A stretch of DNA of 23,871 nt from Clostridiaceae bacterium (lineage in GTDB: Bacteria; Bacillota; Clostridia; Peptostreptococcales; Peptostreptococcaceae), in assembly GCA_902362365.1 (NCBI GenBank), contig CABIVQ010000046.1:1-23871 (forward strand). Direction: 5' to 3'. The position numbers and the translations under genes are program-made. Within the stretch, counting starts at the first letter, position 1. Each line of letters starts with the position of its first letter. The notes beneath the pieces were generated by a model. That model ran no database searches. It was not told the DNA's origin and saw nothing but the letters and a program-made list of their open reading frames with translations. This document shows positions 8,261 through 16,453 of the stretch, piece after piece.

Positions 8261-9487
8261 TTGAAGAAAATAAGATACTCCAATTTATTTATTTTAGGGA
8301 TATTTATCTACATAATATTTTATGCTATATCGTCAATTGTTGGTAAGAATATACATACAAAAGTGTTAGAAAATGAAATGACAGATATGAAAATAAGCAG
8401 AAAATGTCTTATTGTAAGAGATGAATATTTATTAAAATCAGATACAAATGGAGAAGTAAATCTATTAGTTGATGAAGGCGAAAGAGTAACAAAGTTACAA
8501 GAGGTTGCCAATGTATATAACAATGTAGACCGTAATATTGATGCTAATATAAGTAGTTTAGATGAGGAAATAGAAAAATTAAAAAATGGAGAAGTTAATT
8601 TATCTAAAAATGAAATAAGCAACTTTAATGAAAAAATAGAATTTGTATTTAATGAAATACAGGTAGATTTATTAGTAAGTGATTATAGTAATATTAAAGA
8701 ATATAAAGAAACCTTAGACAACTATTTGAGTGATAAAAATAAATTATTAAATAATGGTATCGATAGTGTCAAATTGGCTTCTAAAGAAGAACAAAAAAAG
8801 ATTTTAGAAAAACAAAGGTCAAGTAATGTTGCAACATATTATTCTAGTATGGCTGGAATAATCTCATTTAAATTTGATGGAAATGAAGAAAAATATAATT
8901 TTAGTAATTTAGATGAAATAACTAAATCAGATATTGAAAAAGAAAATAACAAATACGAAGATGTAAGTAGTAACTTAAAAGAAGTAAAAGATGGTAGCGT
9001 GTTGTTAAGGATTATTAATAATTATGATGCTTATATAGTAACTTACGTAAGTGAAGATGAATCTAAAAACTTTGAAGAAAATCAGTCTATAAAATTAGAT
9101 AGTGGTGATAATGAAATAGAAGCAACTGTATATAAAGTCTATGAGGAGAATGATAATTTTATAGCAATATTTAAAATAAATAATCAAAATATGGGAATTT
9201 ATGATACAAGAGTTAAAGAATTTGATATAATATATAAGCAAATAGAAGGTTTAAAAATACCTAAAAGTTCTATAAAAATAGTCGATAATAAGGAAGGTGT
9301 ATATGTAATAAATGAAGAAAATAAAACACCGACATTTGTTGAACTAAAAGGAATTGAATATGAAGATGATAGCTTTAAATATATAAACTATTATAAAAAT
9401 AATATTGATGGAATTAATACTGTTGACTTGTATGATAAAATTATTTTAAAACCTAATATTATAAATACAAAAATGAAAATAGAGTAG
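8261..9487 (+). CDS. HlyD-like membrane fusion/adaptor protein
   Basis: The 408-residue protein has one N-terminal transmembrane span (about 8-27) and then an extracytoplasmic region built like a membrane-fusion adaptor. The first half of a lipoyl-like barrel lies at about 58-88 (SDTNGEVNLL, VDEGERVTKL), a mostly helical, coiled-coil hairpin at 90-190, the second half at about 195-207 (SSMAGIISFKFDG), then beta-barrel strands ending with LKIPKSSIKI and EGVYVINEEN. The start is TTG at 8261: a near-perfect AGGAGGTG lies five nt before it, and the first in-frame ATG (codon 40) would delete the membrane anchor. No ABC or other transporter gene is adjacent. It sits nine nt upstream of ylmE, at the head of the division cluster, so a role at the cell envelope near the septum is possible but unproven. 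Confidence 0.8.
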   Translation: MKKIRYSNLFILGIFIYIIFYAISSIVGKNIHTKVLENEMTDMKISRKCLIVRDEYLLKSDTNGEVNLLVDEGERVTKLQEVANVYNNVDRNIDANISSLDEEIEKLKNGEVNLSKNEISNFNEKIEFVFNEIQVDLLVSDYSNIKEYKETLDNYLSDKNKLLNNGIDSVKLASKEEQKKILEKQRSSNVATYYSSMAGIISFKFDGNEEKYNFSNLDEITKSDIEKENNKYEDVSSNLKEVKDGSVLLRIINNYDAYIVTYVSEDESKNFEENQSIKLDSGDNEIEATVYKVYEENDNFIAIFKINNQNMGIYDTRVKEFDIIYKQIEGLKIPKSSIKIVDNKEGVYVINEENKTPTFVELKGIEYEDDSFKYINYYKNNIDGINTVDLYDKIILKPNIINTKMKIE

Positions 9488-9495
9488 GTGGTAAT

Positions 9496-10191
9496 ATGGA
9501 ATTTATTAAAGAAAATATACAAGTTATAAATGAGAATATAGAAAGAGCAGCATTAAACTCAAGTAGAAAAAAAGAAGATATTACCTTATTAGGAGTTACA
9601 AAAACTGTAGATACGGATGCAATTTTAGAGGCTATAAATTGTGGTATTACAGATGTTGGTGAGAATAAACCTCAAGAGTTAGCTAGAAAATACGATGTTA
9701 TTGGAGACAAAGTAAGATGGCATTTAATTGGAACATTGCAGACAAATAAAGTAAAGTATATAATAGATAAGGTATCAATGATACATTCTTTAGATAGAGA
9801 AGCACTTTGTGAAGAAATACAAAAGCGTGCAGAAAAAATAGATAAAACTATAGATTGCTTGGTTCAAGTAAATATCTCTAAAGAGGAAAGCAAACATGGA
9901 TTAGATAAAGAGAATGTTGTTGAATTTATAAAAAATACATCTAAAAAGTATAAAAATATTAATATAAAAGGTCTTATGACTATGGCACCTTTTTCAGCAG
10001 ATGAGAATGAGATAAGAAATGTATTTAAAGGGCTTAAAGATTTATCTTTAGAAATAAAAAATCTTAATATAAAAGGTGTATCCATGGATGTATTATCTAT
10101 GGGAATGAGCAATGATTATGAAATTGCTATAGAAGAAGGCTCTACGATTGTTAGAGTTGGGACATCTATATTTGGAAAAAGGAATTATTAA
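9496..10191 (+). CDS. ylmE: Pyridoxal-5'-phosphate homeostasis protein (YggS/YlmE family)
   Basis: YggS-family proteins bind pyridoxal 5'-phosphate and keep its cellular level balanced; they have no known enzymatic reaction. The 231-residue protein is a single alanine-racemase-like TIM barrel. The cofactor lysine is Lys36 in LLGVTKTVD, followed by GENKPQEL (about 56-63), the conserved WHLIGTLQTNK (about 75-85) and a phosphate-binding C-terminus with SMGMSNDYEIAI and VRVGTSIFG. GGTGGT lies just before ATG 9496, directly after the upstream stop. Position immediately before sepF matches ylmE in Bacillus, where it heads the same cluster. Confidence 0.96.
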   Translation: MEFIKENIQVINENIERAALNSSRKKEDITLLGVTKTVDTDAILEAINCGITDVGENKPQELARKYDVIGDKVRWHLIGTLQTNKVKYIIDKVSMIHSLDREALCEEIQKRAEKIDKTIDCLVQVNISKEESKHGLDKENVVEFIKNTSKKYKNINIKGLMTMAPFSADENEIRNVFKGLKDLSLEIKNLNIKGVSMDVLSMGMSNDYEIAIEEGSTIVRVGTSIFGKRNY

Positions 10192-10226
10192 TATTTAAGA
10201 ATAATAAATTTAGGAGGACTATAAAA

Positions 10227-10703
10227 ATGGGCGATGGATTAATTTCTAAAATAAAGGATTGGGTAACTAGTCCAGATGAAGAATATGAAGATGATTACAT
10301 GGAAGATGAAGTTGATGAATTAGTAGGAGAAATAGAAGATGAAGATGATATAACTGCAGGATTTGATTCAATAAACGCTTCTAAAAGTAATAAAATAGTT
10401 AGTTTACATACAGTAAGTCAAATGAAAGTTGTAATAGTAGAACCTAAGAAATATGAAGATGTTACAACAATAGCAGATCATTTAAAACAAAGAAGAGCAT
10501 TAGTAGTTAACTTAGATAGTGTAGAAAAAAATGAAGATAAAAAGGCTATATTCAATTTTATGAATGGAGCTGTATATGTTTTAGAAGGAAATATACAAAA
10601 AATAACTAAGTCGATATTTATATTAGCACCAAGCAATGTTGATATTGATTCTTCAGTAAAAAAGGAATTAGAGAGTAGAACGACATTTCCTTGGCAAAAA
10701 TAA
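10227..10703 (+). CDS. sepF: Cell division protein SepF
   Basis: SepF polymerises into arcs, tethers FtsZ filaments to the membrane and helps assemble the septum. The 158-residue protein has the usual three parts: an N-terminal amphipathic membrane-binding helix (MGDGLISKIKDWV, 1-13), a very acidic flexible linker (about 17-45, rich in Glu and Asp) and the globular SepF core (about 65-150). The core contains VVIVEPKKYED (about 68-78), RRALVVNLDSV (about 89-99) and FNFMNGAVYVLEGNIQKI. AGGAGG lies about 10 nt before ATG 10227. Its neighbours ylmE, ylmG, ylmH and divIVA form the standard Gram-positive division cluster. Confidence 0.97.
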   Translation: MGDGLISKIKDWVTSPDEEYEDDYMEDEVDELVGEIEDEDDITAGFDSINASKSNKIVSLHTVSQMKVVIVEPKKYEDVTTIADHLKQRRALVVNLDSVEKNEDKKAIFNFMNGAVYVLEGNIQKITKSIFILAPSNVDIDSSVKKELESRTTFPWQK

Positions 10704-10725
10704 ATGATAAAGGAGTTTTAGGAAC

Positions 10726-10986
10726 ATGGGTATAATAGGAATGGCACTGTATAGACTATTAGACTTACTAATATTTTTAATATTTGTACAATGTATAATG
10801 ACTTGGATTCCTGGAGCAACGCAAACAAAATTATATGATATGCTTTCGTCAATAACAGACCCGATAGAAGATCCGATTAGATCTGTTTTGTATAGATATT
10901 TAAATTCACCACTTGATTTTACACCGATAATAGCTTTTTTTCTAATAAGATTAGCACAAAGAGCTGTTTTAATGATTTTCTGGTAA
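10726..10986 (+). CDS. ylmG: YggT family membrane protein (YlmG)
   Basis: This 86-residue protein is the short, single-unit form of the YggT family. It has two transmembrane helices (about 5-26 and 66-85), and between them the conserved CIMTWIPGATQ segment and the proline-rich motif SITDPIEDPIRSVLYRYL (41-58). The family is linked to cell shape or division through gene neighbourhood; no biochemical activity is established. AAGGAG lies about 12 nt before ATG 10726. Only one base separates its stop from the start of ylmH. Confidence 0.94.
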   Translation: MGIIGMALYRLLDLLIFLIFVQCIMTWIPGATQTKLYDMLSSITDPIEDPIRSVLYRYLNSPLDFTPIIAFFLIRLAQRAVLMIFW

Positions 10987-10987
10987 G

Positions 10988-11773
10988 ATGGACAAGTTAA
11001 GACTGACTAATCACTTAAAAGATATTGATTTAAAAAATAAGATGTATCAAATAATCGACAAAGCAAATAGCTGTATGAGAAACTATGATGTGAAATGTAG
11101 CGATTTTCTAAATCCGTATGAAGTAAAAAATGCTATAGATATATTAAATTCTAACAAGGATATAAAATATACTGTAGATGGAGGATACGATGAAGCAGAA
11201 AGAAGCGTCATATTTATGTATCCTTTTTATATGGAGTATGAAGACATAGAAAATACTCTGAGGTTTATTCAGATAGAAGGCAATTTTAAATTTAAGAGTA
11301 TATCTCATAAAGATTATTTAGGTTCTCTTATGAATTTAGGTATAAAAAGAGAAAAAGTTGGAGACATAATTATACATGAGAATTTCTGTCAAGTAATAGT
11401 TAGTTCAGATATATGTGATTTTATAATTATGAATTTAGAAAAAGTATCTAGAAATAATGTAAGGGTTAAAGAGATTTCTAAAGAAGAAGTCATATATAAT
11501 CCACCTAATTATAAAGATATATCTTTTACTATAACTTCAAGTAGGTTAGATTGTGTTATAAGTGGTCTTTATAATATATCTAGACAAGAAAGTATGAAGT
11601 TTATTAATGGAGAAAAAGTTCAAGTTAATTATGAAAAAATAACATCTCCATCTAGAGAAATAAAGGATGAAGCTCTAATTTCAGTAAGAGGAAAAGGAAG
11701 AGCTAAAATTATCAACATTGGTGAATTAACTAAGAAGGGTAAGATAAAGATACAAGCAAAGTTAATAGTATAG
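10988..11773 (+). CDS. ylmH: YlmH family RNA-binding protein with S4 domain
   Basis: The 261-residue protein has an N-terminal YlmH-specific region (1-165) and a C-terminal S4 RNA-binding domain (about 182-245), seen in SSRLDCVISGLYNISRQES and the EISLKG-like end SVRGKGRAKI. YlmH binds ribosomal particles and, in bacilli, is related to RqcP of ribosome-associated quality control. There is no clear Shine-Dalgarno sequence before ATG 10988: the ylmG stop ends one base earlier, so translation is most likely coupled to ylmG. It lies between ylmG and divIVA, as in other Firmicutes. Confidence 0.95.
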   Translation: MDKLRLTNHLKDIDLKNKMYQIIDKANSCMRNYDVKCSDFLNPYEVKNAIDILNSNKDIKYTVDGGYDEAERSVIFMYPFYMEYEDIENTLRFIQIEGNFKFKSISHKDYLGSLMNLGIKREKVGDIIIHENFCQVIVSSDICDFIIMNLEKVSRNNVRVKEISKEEVIYNPPNYKDISFTITSSRLDCVISGLYNISRQESMKFINGEKVQVNYEKITSPSREIKDEALISVRGKGRAKIINIGELTKKGKIKIQAKLIV

Positions 11774-11783
11774 GAGGGAATAT

Positions 11784-12326
11784 ATGCTAACTCCAATTGA
11801 TATAGAAAATAAGGATTTTAAAAAAGCTTTAAGAGGATACAAAGAAGATGATGTTGATGAATTTTTAGATATGGTTAAAGAAGATTTTGAAACATTATAT
11901 AGAGAAAACTTAGATCTTAAAGAAAAATTAAACTTATATCAGGAACAAGTAAGCAGATATAAAAGTATAGAAGAAACTTTAAATGCAACTTTAATTACAG
12001 CGCAAAGTACAGCTGAAGATACATGTGCAGCTGCAAATAAAAAAGCTAAAATAATAGTTGAAGAAGCTGACTTAAAAGCAAGACAAATAATAGAACAAGG
12101 TAATAACCGTGTTATAGAAATAAGAAAAGAACATGATTCTTTAGTTAAAGAGTTCAAAGTATTTAGAAATAAATTTAAATCTCTTTTAGAAGATGAAATT
12201 AGAAGTATTGATGAAATATTCTCTAATGTGGATGAAAATTGCAATGAACCATTTAATAACACTATGATTTACAATTTAGAAAACCATGGTGATGAACAAA
12301 AAGAGATAGCTACAACAATTGACTAA
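11784..12326 (+). CDS. divIVA: Cell division/polarity protein DivIVA
   Basis: DivIVA binds negatively curved membrane at poles and septa and recruits other proteins there. The 180-residue protein begins with the diagnostic N-terminal domain LTPIDIENKDFKKALRGY (2-19), followed by DDVDEFLDMV (22-31), which carries the membrane-binding loop and starts a long coiled coil (about 25-135). The C-terminal tail (about 150-180) is poorly conserved and acidic. AGGAGGG lies about 6 nt before ATG 11784, ten bases after ylmH. I see no terminator between divIVA and the ileS promoter, so some read-through into the T-box leader is possible. Confidence 0.96.
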   Translation: MLTPIDIENKDFKKALRGYKEDDVDEFLDMVKEDFETLYRENLDLKEKLNLYQEQVSRYKSIEETLNATLITAQSTAEDTCAAANKKAKIIVEEADLKARQIIEQGNNRVIEIRKEHDSLVKEFKVFRNKFKSLLEDEIRSIDEIFSNVDENCNEPFNNTMIYNLENHGDEQKEIATTID

Positions 12327-12357
12327 TAAATAAATTAAATAATCAGAATATAAAACA

Positions 12358-12386
12358 TTGACTATTTTATAGACTTATTATATAAT
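12358..12386 (+). promoter_or_regulatory. Sigma-A promoter of the ileS T-box transcript
   Basis: TTGACT (12358-12363), a 17-nt spacer and a consensus TATAAT (12381-12386) give a strong vegetative promoter, predicting a start near 12393, just before the T-box leader. Confidence 0.85.
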
Positions 12387-12392
12387 TTTTTA

Positions 12393-12680
12393 TTATAAAA
12401 TCAATTTAAATGAAAGTTAATAATTATCTAAAAGCAATGATAGAGAGAGTAAATTTTCGGAAGTTTTACAGAGAGTTGGGTTTGCTGAGAACCAATGAAT
12501 AGAAGAAAATTGAAAATCACTCTTAAGCTGCAGGCTGAACGATAGAAATATTTATTAAGCTGTGCCGGTTAGTGCCGTTAAACTATTTAGAGTGCTATAT
12601 ATAAATTAGATTTATTATATATAGAATTAGGGTGGTAACGCGATAACAACTCGTCCCTTTTATAGGGGACGGGTTTTTTT
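12393..12680 (+). promoter_or_regulatory. Isoleucine T-box leader of ileS with terminator
   Basis: This roughly 290-nt leader senses uncharged tRNA. Stem I runs from about 12435 to 12530, with AGAGAGTAA on its 5' side and the apical GGGTTTGCTGAGAACC region. The specifier codon is ATC (12516-12518), preceded by the GAAA of the specifier loop and followed by A and CTCTT, so it reads isoleucine. The T-box AGGGTGGTAACGCG is at 12629-12642; TGGT matches an A73 tRNA ending in ACCA, as tRNA-Ile does. The terminator stem is 12648-12658 with 12665-12675 (loop TTTATA) and a T-run to 12680. Uncharged tRNA-Ile would favour the antiterminator and let ileS be transcribed. Confidence 0.95.
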
Positions 12681-12765
12681 GTTGTATTCTGTTTTAGGAT
12701 ACAGTTTTTAGATAACAATGTTAAATAGTAAAATTAATACAATCATTTTTAGAAAGGGTGATAAT

Positions 12766-15700
12766 ATGACAAAGTTTAAGTCATTAGTAGACAGTTCTGT
12801 AAAAGATGCAGAAGCAAAAGTCTCTGAGTATTGGAAAGATATAAACATACTTGAAAGAACACTAGAAAAAGGTGAAAATGATCCAAGCTTCGTATTCTAT
12901 GAAGGTCCTCCAACAGCAAATGGTAACCCAGGAATACATCACGTTGTAGCTAGAACATTAAAAGACTGGGTATGTAGATATAAGACAATGAGTGGGTATC
13001 AAGTAAGAAGAAAAGCTGGTTGGGATACTCATGGTTTGCCAGTTGAAATACAAGTAGAAAAAGAGTTAGGCCTTTCAGATAAGCAAGAAATAGAGAATTA
13101 CGGTATAGCAAACTTCAACCAAAAATGTAGAGAGTCCGTTTTTACATATGAAAAGCAATGGAGAAATATGACTGAAAGAATGGCTTATGAAACAGATTTA
13201 GATAATCCATATATAACTCTAGATAATAATTATATAGAATCTGTATGGTGGATACTAGATAAATTTAACAAAGAAAACTATATATATGAAGGACATAAAA
13301 TACTTCCTTACTGCCCAAGATGTGGAACAGGTCTTGCTTCACATGAGGTTGCACAAGGATATAAAGAAATAAAGAATAATACTGTAATAGCTAAGTTCAA
13401 GAGAAAAGATGCTGATGAATTTTTCTTAGCATGGACAACTACTCCTTGGACATTACCATCAAACGTTGCATTAACAGTAGGTCCAGAAGTTGACTATGTT
13501 AAAGTTAAGCAAAATGATGAAGTATACTATGTAGCTAAAGCTTTAGCTAATAAGGTATTAGGGGAAGAGTATGAAGTATTAGAAGAAATGAAAGGTAAAG
13601 ATTTAGAACATATAGAATATGAACAATTAATGCCTTTCGTTGAAACTGACAAAAAAGCATTCTTCGTTACATTAGGAGATTACGTAACAACTGAAGACGG
13701 TACAGGTATAGTTCATACTGCACCAGCATTCGGTGAAGACGACTACAACTTAGGTAGAAAATATAACTTACCAGTTCTTCAACCAGTTGATGAAACAGGT
13801 AAATTTACAACTACTCCATGGCAAGGCAAATTCGTTATGGAAGATGGAGTAGACGTTGAAATAATAAAATGGTTAGCTCATGAAAATAAATTATTCTCTA
13901 AAGAAAAGGTAGCTCATAACTACCCACACTGTTGGAGATGTCAAACTCCATTATTATACTATGCTAAGCCAAGTTGGTATATAGAAATGACAAGACTTAA
14001 GGATCAATTAATAGAAAATAATAACTCTGTTGATTGGTATCCAAAGTTTGTTGGAGAAGGTAGATTTGGTAACTGGTTAGAAAACTTAAATGACTGGGCT
14101 ATATCAAGAAGTAGATACTGGGGTACTCCACTTAACATATGGAAATGTGAATGTGGTCACAAAGAGTCTGTAGGCTCAAGAGCTGAACTTGCTGAAAAAG
14201 CAATAGAAGATGTAAATCCAGAAACAGTTGAACTTCATAGACCATATGTTGATGATATACATTTAAAATGTGATTGTTGTGGAGAATCAATGACAAGAGT
14301 AACTGATGTTATAGACTGTTGGTTCGATAGTGGATCAATGCCATTTGCTCAACATCACTATCCATTTGAAAACAAAGAAAACTTTGACCAATTATTCCCA
14401 GCAGATTATATCTGTGAAGGTATAGATCAAACTAGAGGATGGTTCTACTCATTACTTGCTATATCTACATTCGTAACAGGTAAAGCACCATACAAGAAAG
14501 TATTAGTTAATGACTTAGTTCTTGATAAAGATGGAAAGAAAATGAGTAAGTCAAGAGGAAATACTGTAAATCCATTTGAATTATTCGATAAATACGGAGC
14601 AGATGCATTAAGATGGTACTTATTATACGTATCTCCACCATGGACTCCGATAAGATTTGATGAAGATGGATTAAAAGAAGTACAAAGTAAGTTCTTAGGA
14701 ACTATGAAAAATGTATATAACTTCTTCACATTATATGCAAATACTGATGATATAAACCCAACTGACTTCTTTGTTGAGTACAAAGATAGACCAGAATTAG
14801 ATAGATGGATATTATCTAAGTTTAACAACTTAAAGAAAGAAACAGAAGAAAACTTAGAAATATTCGAAGTAAATAAAACTATAAGAAGAATACAAGCATT
14901 CATCAACGATGACTTATCTAACTGGTATATAAGACGTTCAAGAAGAAGATTCTGGGCGACTGAATTAACAGAAGATAAGAAAGCTGTATATAATACAACT
15001 TATGAAATATTAACAGAACTTTGTAGATTAATAGCTCCATTCGCTCCATACATGTCTGAAGAAATGTATAGAAACTTAACTAATGAAGAATCTGTTCATT
15101 TAGCTAGCTATCCAAGAGCAGATGTAAGTTTAATAGATACTAAATTAGAAGAAAAGATGGATTTAGCTAAAAACTTAGTTACATTAGGTAGAGCATCAAG
15201 AGAAGCAGCAAGAATAAAAGTACGTCAACCAATACAAGAAGTATATGTAGACGGAAAATATGAAGCTATACTTAGTGATATAGTTGATTTAATAAAAGAG
15301 GAGCTTAATGTTAAGAAAGTTGTATTTGCTAAAGATTTAGGTGAATTCATGAACTTTAGTTTAAAGCCAAACTTCAAAGTATTAGGTCCAATATTAGGAG
15401 CTAAGATGAAATTCTTTGCTGGTGCATTAAACAAATTAAATGCAGGTGAAGTAGTTCCTAAGTTAGAAGCTGGAGAAAGCTTAACTGTTGATATAGATGG
15501 AGAAGACTTTGAGTTTAATAAGGATCATGTTTTAATAAACATATCAGCTAAGGAAGGATTCAATGTAGTTATGGAAAATAACTTATTCGTTATACTTGAT
15601 ACTACATTAACTCAAGAATTAATAGAAGAAGGATTCGCTAGAGAGTTCATATCTAAAGTACAACAATTAAGAAAGTCTAGTAACTTTGATGTATTAGATA

Positions 15701-15873
15701 ACATAGTTATAGAATTCTGTTCAGATGATGAAATAGCATCTGCTGTTGAAAAATTTGAAGACTATATTAAGTCAGAAACGTTAGCTCTAGAAATAGAAAG
15801 AGTTGAAGATACTAGTTTAGAACAATGCAACTTAAATGATCATATGACTGGAATAAAGGTTATAAGAAAATAG
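12766..15873 (+). CDS. ileS: Isoleucyl-tRNA synthetase (IleRS2 type, GXHH signature)
   Basis: IleRS charges tRNA-Ile with isoleucine and edits misactivated valine. Starting at ATG 12766 it has 1035 residues, the length of the eukaryote-like IleRS2 group rather than the roughly 930 of IleRS1. AAAGGGTG lies six nt before this ATG; the in-frame ATG at 12718 has no ribosome binding site. The class I signature appears as NGNPGIHH (52-59), with G-I-H-H where HIGH is expected. KMSKS is at 592-596. The CP1 editing domain has the Thr-rich TTTPWTLPSN (224-233) and GTGIVHTAPAFGEDDY. Metal-binding-type cysteine pairs occur at Cys183-Cys186 (CPRC) and later in CECGH and CDCCG. It is controlled by the T-box upstream and ends in its own terminator. 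IleRS2 enzymes are known for natural mupirocin resistance. Confidence 0.97.
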   Translation: MTKFKSLVDSSVKDAEAKVSEYWKDINILERTLEKGENDPSFVFYEGPPTANGNPGIHHVVARTLKDWVCRYKTMSGYQVRRKAGWDTHGLPVEIQVEKELGLSDKQEIENYGIANFNQKCRESVFTYEKQWRNMTERMAYETDLDNPYITLDNNYIESVWWILDKFNKENYIYEGHKILPYCPRCGTGLASHEVAQGYKEIKNNTVIAKFKRKDADEFFLAWTTTPWTLPSNVALTVGPEVDYVKVKQNDEVYYVAKALANKVLGEEYEVLEEMKGKDLEHIEYEQLMPFVETDKKAFFVTLGDYVTTEDGTGIVHTAPAFGEDDYNLGRKYNLPVLQPVDETGKFTTTPWQGKFVMEDGVDVEIIKWLAHENKLFSKEKVAHNYPHCWRCQTPLLYYAKPSWYIEMTRLKDQLIENNNSVDWYPKFVGEGRFGNWLENLNDWAISRSRYWGTPLNIWKCECGHKESVGSRAELAEKAIEDVNPETVELHRPYVDDIHLKCDCCGESMTRVTDVIDCWFDSGSMPFAQHHYPFENKENFDQLFPADYICEGIDQTRGWFYSLLAISTFVTGKAPYKKVLVNDLVLDKDGKKMSKSRGNTVNPFELFDKYGADALRWYLLYVSPPWTPIRFDEDGLKEVQSKFLGTMKNVYNFFTLYANTDDINPTDFFVEYKDRPELDRWILSKFNNLKKETEENLEIFEVNKTIRRIQAFINDDLSNWYIRRSRRRFWATELTEDKKAVYNTTYEILTELCRLIAPFAPYMSEEMYRNLTNEESVHLASYPRADVSLIDTKLEEKMDLAKNLVTLGRASREAARIKVRQPIQEVYVDGKYEAILSDIVDLIKEELNVKKVVFAKDLGEFMNFSLKPNFKVLGPILGAKMKFFAGALNKLNAGEVVPKLEAGESLTVDIDGEDFEFNKDHVLINISAKEGFNVVMENNLFVILDTTLTQELIEEGFAREFISKVQQLRKSSNFDVLDNIVIEFCSDDEIASAVEKFEDYIKSETLALEIERVEDTSLEQCNLNDHMTGIKVIRK

Positions 15874-15888
15874 TCTTTTAGATAATAG

Positions 15889-15942
15889 GGTTGATTTGTT
15901 GACAGGCGCTTCGTTGCCTAGTTTGCAAATCAACCTTTTTTT
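15889..15942 (+). terminator. Terminator after ileS
   Basis: GGTTGATTTG (15889-15898) pairs perfectly with CAAATCAACC (15926-15935), with an inner AGGC/GCCT hairpin (15904-15907 with 15916-15919), followed by seven T residues (15936-15942). Confidence 0.92.
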
Positions 15943-15976
15943 ATGCTAAAATATAGGATTTATTTTAGGAAACTTA

Positions 15977-16005
15977 TTGTAATAAAGTATTATTTGTATT
16001 ATTAT
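15977..16005 (+). promoter_or_regulatory. Promoter of the YtrA-type regulator operon
   Basis: TTGTAA (15977-15982), 17 nt and TATTAT (16000-16005) fit a moderate sigma-A promoter. Its -10 box lies inside the dyad at 15987-16023, so a bound repressor would block it. Confidence 0.55.
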
Positions 16006-16023
16006 ATATGATACAAATGATAC
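15987..16023. promoter_or_regulatory. Dyad operator, probably for the adjacent YtrA-type repressor
   Basis: The arms GTATTATTTGTATTAT (15987-16002) and ATGATACAAATGATAC (16008-16023) are inverted repeats matching at 14 of 16 positions around a 5-nt centre. Each arm holds two GTAT (or ATAC) units nine bases apart. It covers the spacer, the -10 box and the predicted start, the usual place for an autoregulatory GntR/YtrA site. Confidence 0.7.
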
Positions 16024-16045
16024 TTATTTTGAAGGAGGTGTTTTC

Positions 16046-16438
16046 ATGATTATAAATTTAAATTTTGAAAGTGAAGTACCTATTTATTTGCAACTTAGAA
16101 ATGAGATTGTCATAGCTATTGCTAAAGGTGATTTAGAACAAGGTGAAGGTATTCCTACTGTTAGACAGATGTCTGAGGACTTGGGGATTAATCCTATGAC
16201 TGTTAATAAGGCTTATGGACTTTTAAAAAGAGAAGGGTTTATTACTATAGATAGAAGACATGGAGCTAAGGTTAATTTAATTTCTGGTGGTAAGTTAGAG
16301 TTTAAGGAAAGATTAGAGGAAGACTTGAATTTGGTAATTTCTGAAGCCAGTATTAAAGGGGTTGAAAAGGCGGAGTTTATGGAAATATGTGATAGGATAT
16401 TTAACTTGATGAAAAGTATATCACTTGAGAATAAGTAG
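16046..16438 (+). CDS. GntR family transcriptional regulator, YtrA subfamily
   Basis: The 130-residue protein is a winged-helix repressor of the short YtrA type, with almost no effector domain. The N-terminal start VPIYLQLRNEI (11-21), PTVRQMSEDLGINPMTVNKAY (37-57, the helix-turn-helix) and the wing GFITIDRRHGAKV (65-77) are typical. The remaining roughly 50 residues form the short helical dimerisation tail. GAAGGAGGTG lies before ATG 16046. It is followed 15 nt later by a membrane protein gene, the usual arrangement in which a YtrA protein represses its own operon; the dyad over its promoter fits this. The inducer is unknown. YtrA members often respond to cell-wall-active antibiotics, but here that is only a guess. 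Confidence 0.93.
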   Translation: MIINLNFESEVPIYLQLRNEIVIAIAKGDLEQGEGIPTVRQMSEDLGINPMTVNKAYGLLKREGFITIDRRHGAKVNLISGGKLEFKERLEEDLNLVISEASIKGVEKAEFMEICDRIFNLMKSISLENK

Positions 16439-16453
16439 GGGGAAGAATATAAG

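Noticed and set aside
12718..12765. Upstream in-frame ATG extending ileS by 16 codons
   Set aside because: No ribosome binding site precedes it, while AAAGGGTG lies six nt before ATG 12766, where the usual IleRS N-terminus begins.
14445..14906. Open reading frame of 153 codons on the minus strand
   Set aside because: It lies wholly antisense to the catalytic part of ileS, has no ribosome binding site or promoter, and its protein resembles no family; it is a by-product of codon bias in ileS.
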